Assembly (NCBI GenBank): GCA_934515035.1 | Contig: CAKSXP010000009.1 | Coordinates: 1-17,460 of the forward strand | Origin: an uncultured Oscillospiraceae bacterium | GTDB taxonomy: Bacteria > Bacillota > Clostridia > Oscillospirales > Oscillospiraceae | Direction of reading: 5' to 3' | DNA length: 17,460 bases | Shown here: positions 14,341-17,460 of the stretch, piece after piece | Layout of the letters: every line of letters begins with the position of its first letter | How positions within the stretch are numbered: the stretch's first letter is position 1 | Program-made: the position numbers and the translations under genes | The notes under the pieces: model-generated | What the model was told of the DNA's origin: nothing | Databases searched by the model: none | Seen by the model: only the letters and a program-made list of their open reading frames with translations

Positions 14341-15060
14341 ATGGGTGTATATAATTATTTCAAGCGGCCTGTTTATTCCATCGACGAGCAGATACGCCGC
14401 ACATGGGACCTTGAGGACATGAAGAACAAGGCCCACAAGAGAGCGCTCTATTACTCCAACGGAGAGCACGAAAAGGAGCTTGAGGTCTGCTGGGTATCCG
14501 AGCCGGAGAACATGAAAACGGCTTCCTTCGGCAGCAACTGGGGCTATTATGTCGGCATGGACGAGATAAAGCGCTGGTACCTTGACCCGGCGCGCACAGA
14601 GGGTCTCGCTTCCCTCTGCCAGCCGATGTCCACCTGGACGGTCGAAGAGGCGGAGGACGGCAGGAGCGCGCGCGGCCTGTGGTATTCGATGAGCCAGAAG
14701 ACCACCGAACAGCCCGGCGGCGGCTGCAAGGCATACTGGCACGGCGAAAAGGTCGGCATCGACTTCATAAAGGAGGCCGACGGCTGGAAGATATGGCATC
14801 TGTTCATCGCCCGCGACTGGTTCTGCGAGCCGGGCACGAACATCGGGCGCATACCCTCCACGCTCACGCCGGAGTCCGCAGACTTCCCCAACCCCGAAAT
14901 GGCGGATTTCGGCACGCCGACGATAAGCGTAACGGCATATAACAACAAATATCAGTGGTTCGACTATCCCCGCATCCCGACGCCCTATGCTTCCTGGGAC
15001 GATGCGCTCGGCTGCGGACCGGAGGGTCATCCCGACTATGCGGACTGGAGGGTGAAATAA
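14341..15060 (+). CDS. NTF2/SnoaL-like protein (paralogue C)
   Basis: A 239-residue paralogue of the neighbouring genes. The recognisable blocks are AEDGRSARGLWYSM (104-117), KVGIDFIKEADGWKIWH (137-153) and a degenerate tail PTPYASWDDALG. The first-helix Tyr of paralogue B is not conserved here (MKNKAHKRALYY, 27-38), so its pocket chemistry may differ or be lost. The ATG at 14341 follows GAAAGGCGG. Its stop overlaps the next start (TAATG), so translation is coupled and the products may form a complex. NTF2-fold proteins are usually dimers, and heteromers among these paralogues are conceivable (inference). No signal peptide or membrane segment is present. Confidence 0.8.
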   Translation: MGVYNYFKRPVYSIDEQIRRTWDLEDMKNKAHKRALYYSNGEHEKELEVCWVSEPENMKTASFGSNWGYYVGMDEIKRWYLDPARTEGLASLCQPMSTWTVEEAEDGRSARGLWYSMSQKTTEQPGGGCKAYWHGEKVGIDFIKEADGWKIWHLFIARDWFCEPGTNIGRIPSTLTPESADFPNPEMADFGTPTISVTAYNNKYQWFDYPRIPTPYASWDDALGCGPEGHPDYADWRVK

Positions 15061-15908
15061 TGAAGAGAGAGCTCACAACGGAACAGAAGGTGCACTTTGC
15101 AAGCGCCTCCAACGCGATAGAAAACGAATTTGCGCTCCACTGCTGGTACCATATCCCCGAGCACAGGCCGGATTCCCCCGCGACCAGCGTGCTCTGGTCA
15201 AAGCGCCATGACGAGATCAGCTCCGCGCACGGCTTCGGCGGACTCATCGGCTGGGACCACTGCGTTGTCGGCTGGTCCGGCGGCATGGAGGAGAACGCGA
15301 GAGAGACGGCGCAGGAGGCCGTTGAAACATATCCCGAGCTCAAGCCGATACTCGAGGCGGACGAGCACAACTTCTATTTCCTCGGCGGCGGAATGTGCAT
15401 GCACACTCTCGCCTCCGGCGTTATCGAGGTCGCGGAGGACGGCCGGAGCGCAAAGGCGTCCTTCTATACCCCCGGCAACATCTGGTTCAACCTCTTCCCG
15501 GATAAAAAGCAGCACGGCGGCTTCGTCTGGGAGCGCTATGCGCAGGACTGGGTGTTTGAGGATAACGAGTGGCGCGTTCTCCACAACCAGGTCATGAAGG
15601 ACTTCGGCTCCACCATCGACAGCGAAAACGTCGCCGCCGGACAGTATAAGCTCATGTGCAGGCACGGCTGGATCTGGAACACGATGATGCCCGGACCTCC
15701 GGTCGAAAAGGACGTTCCCGGCCCCGCCAATATGGATTACTGGCCGGTCATCATCCCCCAGCGCACTCTGCTCTGGCCCGAGCCTTACAGAACGCTCAGC
15801 GAGACGACCGCCTATATCCCCGAGCCGGGCGACGGCGTCGGAGAATACCGGATACCCGATCTGCCCGACAACGGACTTCCCGTCCGCGGCGCGCTCGCGG
15901 AGCTGTAA
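15060..15908 (+). CDS. NTF2/SnoaL-like protein (paralogue D), the most divergent
   Basis: A 282-residue protein, the longest of the four SnoaL-like paralogues. Kinship shows in AEDGRSAKASFY (125-136), the WVFEDNEWRVLHNQVMKDF stretch (164-182; compare DGWKIWH in the others) and the tail PEPYRTLSETTAYIPEPGD. The fold is extended at both the 50-110 insertion and the C-terminus. It is rich in His, Trp and Met (LHCWYH, 26-31; GGGMCMH, 109-115), which may line a metal or aromatic pocket, but no known metal signature is seen. The start overlaps the previous stop by one base, with GGAGGG 8-9 nt upstream; a longer in-frame reading from 14955 lies inside the upstream gene and is not favoured. Confidence 0.78.
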   Translation: MKRELTTEQKVHFASASNAIENEFALHCWYHIPEHRPDSPATSVLWSKRHDEISSAHGFGGLIGWDHCVVGWSGGMEENARETAQEAVETYPELKPILEADEHNFYFLGGGMCMHTLASGVIEVAEDGRSAKASFYTPGNIWFNLFPDKKQHGGFVWERYAQDWVFEDNEWRVLHNQVMKDFGSTIDSENVAAGQYKLMCRHGWIWNTMMPGPPVEKDVPGPANMDYWPVIIPQRTLLWPEPYRTLSETTAYIPEPGDGVGEYRIPDLPDNGLPVRGALAEL

Positions 15909-15924
15909 AAAAGGGGAGCTTTCC

Positions 15925-16602
15925 TTGAACAGAATGAAAAACAGGGTCGTGCTGGCCGTCGGAAACGGCGGCCGGTACGCCGAGGCTGCTGCCGAACGCC
16001 TTTCGGCGGAGGGCGCGGCCGTGGAAAAATGCCGGTATGACGGGCGCGGCGCGCTAGCAGCGGCGTTCGACGCCGCCCTTGAAAAGCACGGGCGCATAGA
16101 CGTTCTTCTGTGCTGCACGGGCGTTTCCGACGGCCACACCGGCCTTGTCCGCACGACAGACGAGCTTTGGAACGACTGCATTGAGATGAACCAGAACGCC
16201 ATATTCCATGCCTGCCGGGAGTTTGTGCGCCGCACCTCCGGCCCGGGCAGGGCGATAGTCAACATCATCCCGGACGACGGCATGCGCTCCGACTCCGGGG
16301 CCGCCTCCGCGGCGAGCGACGCGGCCGCGCTGACGCTGACGCGGAACATCGCCCGGTTTTACGCCGAAAAGGGCGTCTGCTGCAACGCCGTGTGCGTTCC
16401 CGCGCCGCGCACGGAAAAAACGGACGAAGAGCGCGCATTTTATGCCGGAGGCAGTATGCCCGCGCCCGAAGGACCCCGTCCCACGCCGGAGGAGACGGCG
16501 GAGGTCGTGCTGTTTCTGGCGGACGGCGCCTGCACCTGCGTGAACGGACAGTGCATCCGCGTGGGCGGCGGCGCTTTACGGGAGGACCGCGATGAAGCTT
16601 GA
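15925..16602 (+). CDS. SDR-fold protein lacking catalytic residues (SDR-1)
   Basis: A 225-residue short-chain dehydrogenase/reductase-fold protein, normal in length (about 240-260 is typical; this one is slightly short). The Rossmann start VVLAVGNGGRYAEAAAERL (8-26), RIDVLLCCTG (57-66), ALTLTRNIARFYAEKGVCCNAV (135-156) and VNGQCIRVGGG (206-216) follow the SDR plan. The YxxxK pair is gone: aligning on LTR, Tyr becomes Ser128 and Lys becomes Asp132. The catalytic Ser position reads IIPDD, and the third Gly of the cofactor loop is missing. It is therefore unlikely to be a classical NAD(P)H oxidoreductase. TTG at 15925 is the start, 6 nt after GGGGAG. It overlaps SDR-2 by 11 nt, suggesting coupled translation and a heteromer. 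Confidence 0.85.
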   Translation: MNRMKNRVVLAVGNGGRYAEAAAERLSAEGAAVEKCRYDGRGALAAAFDAALEKHGRIDVLLCCTGVSDGHTGLVRTTDELWNDCIEMNQNAIFHACREFVRRTSGPGRAIVNIIPDDGMRSDSGAASAASDAAALTLTRNIARFYAEKGVCCNAVCVPAPRTEKTDEERAFYAGGSMPAPEGPRPTPEETAEVVLFLADGACTCVNGQCIRVGGGALREDRDEA

Positions 16603-17272
16603 GAACAAAAGAGCGCTCATAACGGGCGCGGGCACGCCCATGGCCGCAGCCATTGCCGCGCGCCTTGAAAAGGAGGGCGCGCGCGTTGTCTGCGCGGAAG
16701 GCTATATAGACGGCAGGGACTATTGCGAAAACGCGATGCGTTCCGCGCTGGACACCCTCGGCGGGCTGGACATACTGGTCAACTGCACGCCCGTATACGG
16801 CGAGTGGTTCTCCCTCGAGAACACGGAGGACAGCGTATACGACTATGCCGTAATGACCAGCCAGACCGGCGTTTTCCTCATGTGCCGCGAGGCTTTCGGG
16901 GTTTTTGCCGCGCAGAACGGCGGCGTGTGCGTCAATGTGTGCTCCATTGCTGCGGCAGGCGGTGCGGAGGGCACGGCCTTCGAGATGGCCCAGAGCGGCC
17001 TTCTGGGACTGACGCGCAATATCGCCATGCAGTATGCCGGCGACGGCGGGATACGCTGCTGCGCGGTCTGCGTTACGCCTCCCGCGCCCCACCCCCTCAC
17101 CTCGGACGGCGATTATATCATGTCCGTCGTGAAATACGGCAAGCGCCATATAAAGCCCCAGACGGACGAGGACACCGCAAACGCGGTCGCCTGGCTCGTC
17201 TCCGGCGAGGGGCGTCAGGTCACCGGGCAGTTCATCCTCGTGGACGGCGGGTTTTACGTCAAAGACCTGTAA
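16592..17272 (+). CDS. SDR-fold protein lacking the YxxxK pair (SDR-2)
   Basis: A 226-residue second SDR-fold protein, paralogous in plan to SDR-1. It has ALITGAGTPMAAAIAARLEKEGARVV (8-33), LDILVNCTP (59-67), VNVCSIAAAGG (114-124), LLGLTRNIAMQYAGDGGIRCCAV (137-159) and the closing GQFILVDGGF. Ser118 keeps the usual catalytic serine position, but the Tyr is Phe130 and the Lys is Gln134 (FEMAQ for YSASK), and GIG of the cofactor loop is PMA. Loss of both Tyr and Lys argues against ordinary carbonyl reduction; a structural, binding or non-redox role is more likely (inference). The start at 16592 has GGAGG 6 nt upstream and lies inside the end of SDR-1. It is the last gene before the hairpin. Confidence 0.87.
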   Translation: MKLENKRALITGAGTPMAAAIAARLEKEGARVVCAEGYIDGRDYCENAMRSALDTLGGLDILVNCTPVYGEWFSLENTEDSVYDYAVMTSQTGVFLMCREAFGVFAAQNGGVCVNVCSIAAAGGAEGTAFEMAQSGLLGLTRNIAMQYAGDGGIRCCAVCVTPPAPHPLTSDGDYIMSVVKYGKRHIKPQTDEDTANAVAWLVSGEGRQVTGQFILVDGGFYVKDL

Positions 17273-17282
17273 TAATGCAGAT

Positions 17283-17311
17283 AAACGGGACGGAGCATCT
17301 CCGTCCCGTTT
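17283..17311 (+). terminator. Hairpin terminator after the SDR pair
   Basis: AAACGGGACGGAG (17283-17295) pairs perfectly with CTCCGTCCCGTTT (17299-17311) around CAT, a 13-bp stem 10 nt past the stop. Only a short T-run follows, so ending may be partial. Confidence 0.65.
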
Positions 17312-17345
17312 GTCCTGTCCCGCCATGGCAGAAGTCATTTTTTCC

Positions 17346-17373
17346 TTGAATATGCGGCCAAAAATGATATTAT
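17346..17373 (+). promoter_or_regulatory. Promoter of the LysR-type gene
   Basis: TTGAAT (17346-17351), a 16-nt spacer and TATTAT (17368-17373) preceded by TGA (extended -10). The leader is about 36 nt and AT-rich. Confidence 0.5.
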
Positions 17374-17415
17374 TATAAATAATATATAACCATCGGTTGA
17401 CAAGGGGTGGAAAAA

Positions 17416-17460
17416 ATGACGCCGGAACTGCTCGAACATTTTCTTGTAGTCGTAAAATAT
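17416..17460 (+). CDS. N-terminus of a LysR-type transcriptional regulator (cut by window end)
   Basis: Only 15 codons are visible: MTPELLEHFLVVVKY. The pattern L-x-x-F-L-x-V-V is the usual opening of the LysR winged HTH, where the first helix is followed by a G-S-F stretch. AGGGG ends 8-9 nt upstream and a promoter precedes it. Downstream of the SDR operon and on the same strand, it is a natural candidate to control it, although LysR genes more often diverge from their targets. The call rests on a short stretch. Confidence 0.65.
   Translation, partial: MTPELLEHFLVVVKY

Noticed and set aside
15925..17272. The SDR pair as one gene split by a frameshift
   Set aside because: Each frame has a complete Rossmann start and C-terminus and its own ribosome binding site, so they are two full genes.

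Overview
The window looks like the chromosome of a GC-rich, Gram-positive gut-type anaerobe, probably a clostridium of the Oscillospiraceae or a near relative. The evidence is strong AAGGAGG-type ribosome binding sites, sigma-A-like promoters, a clostridial-style lipoprotein signal (LCAC lipobox followed by a Thr/Asp/Ala/Pro linker), several intrinsic terminators, and flavin- and Fe-S-dependent redox enzymes. The genus is inferred, not shown.

Layout. (1) 1-1683: a palindromic repeat near the left edge, then a minus-strand pair (flavin split-barrel protein, then nitroreductase) facing a 106-residue orphan gene. Both sides have recognisable promoters. (2) 1689-5358: a PucR/CdaR-type regulator (minus) diverges from a 601-residue beta-helix-like protein that has no export signal. 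Their shared 256-bp gap holds two inverted repeats and two promoters with the same -10 region. (3) 5448-9616 (minus): NTF2/SnoaL-like protein, then an old-yellow-enzyme-type flavo-iron-sulfur reductase, then an MFS transporter. (4) 9649-13458 (plus): divergent extended -10 promoters, a second beta-helix-like paralogue, an oligopeptide-type ABC substrate-binding lipoprotein, and a clear terminator. (5) 13585-17272 (plus): a tight operon of three more NTF2/SnoaL-like proteins and two overlapping short-chain dehydrogenase (SDR) genes. It ends in a hairpin and is followed by the first codons of a LysR-type regulator.

How the genes may work together. The mix of MFS carrier, flavo-Fe-S ene-reductase, SnoaL-like proteins and SDRs resembles the toolkit of gut pathways that modify steroids, bile acids or plant aromatics (compare bai genes), but no CoA ligase or CoA transferase is present. 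Three things set this locus apart: four divergent SnoaL-like paralogues, two cytosolic beta-helix proteins bracketed by duplicated terminal modules, and two SDR-fold proteins that have both lost the YxxxK catalytic pair. My inference is an uncharacterised catabolic or biotransformation island with its own uptake protein and three regulators (PucR, LysR and possibly one acting at 9617-9798). The substrate cannot be read from the sequence. No intergenic stretch is longer than 300 bp. I see no rRNA, tRNA, CRISPR array, transposase or phage gene.
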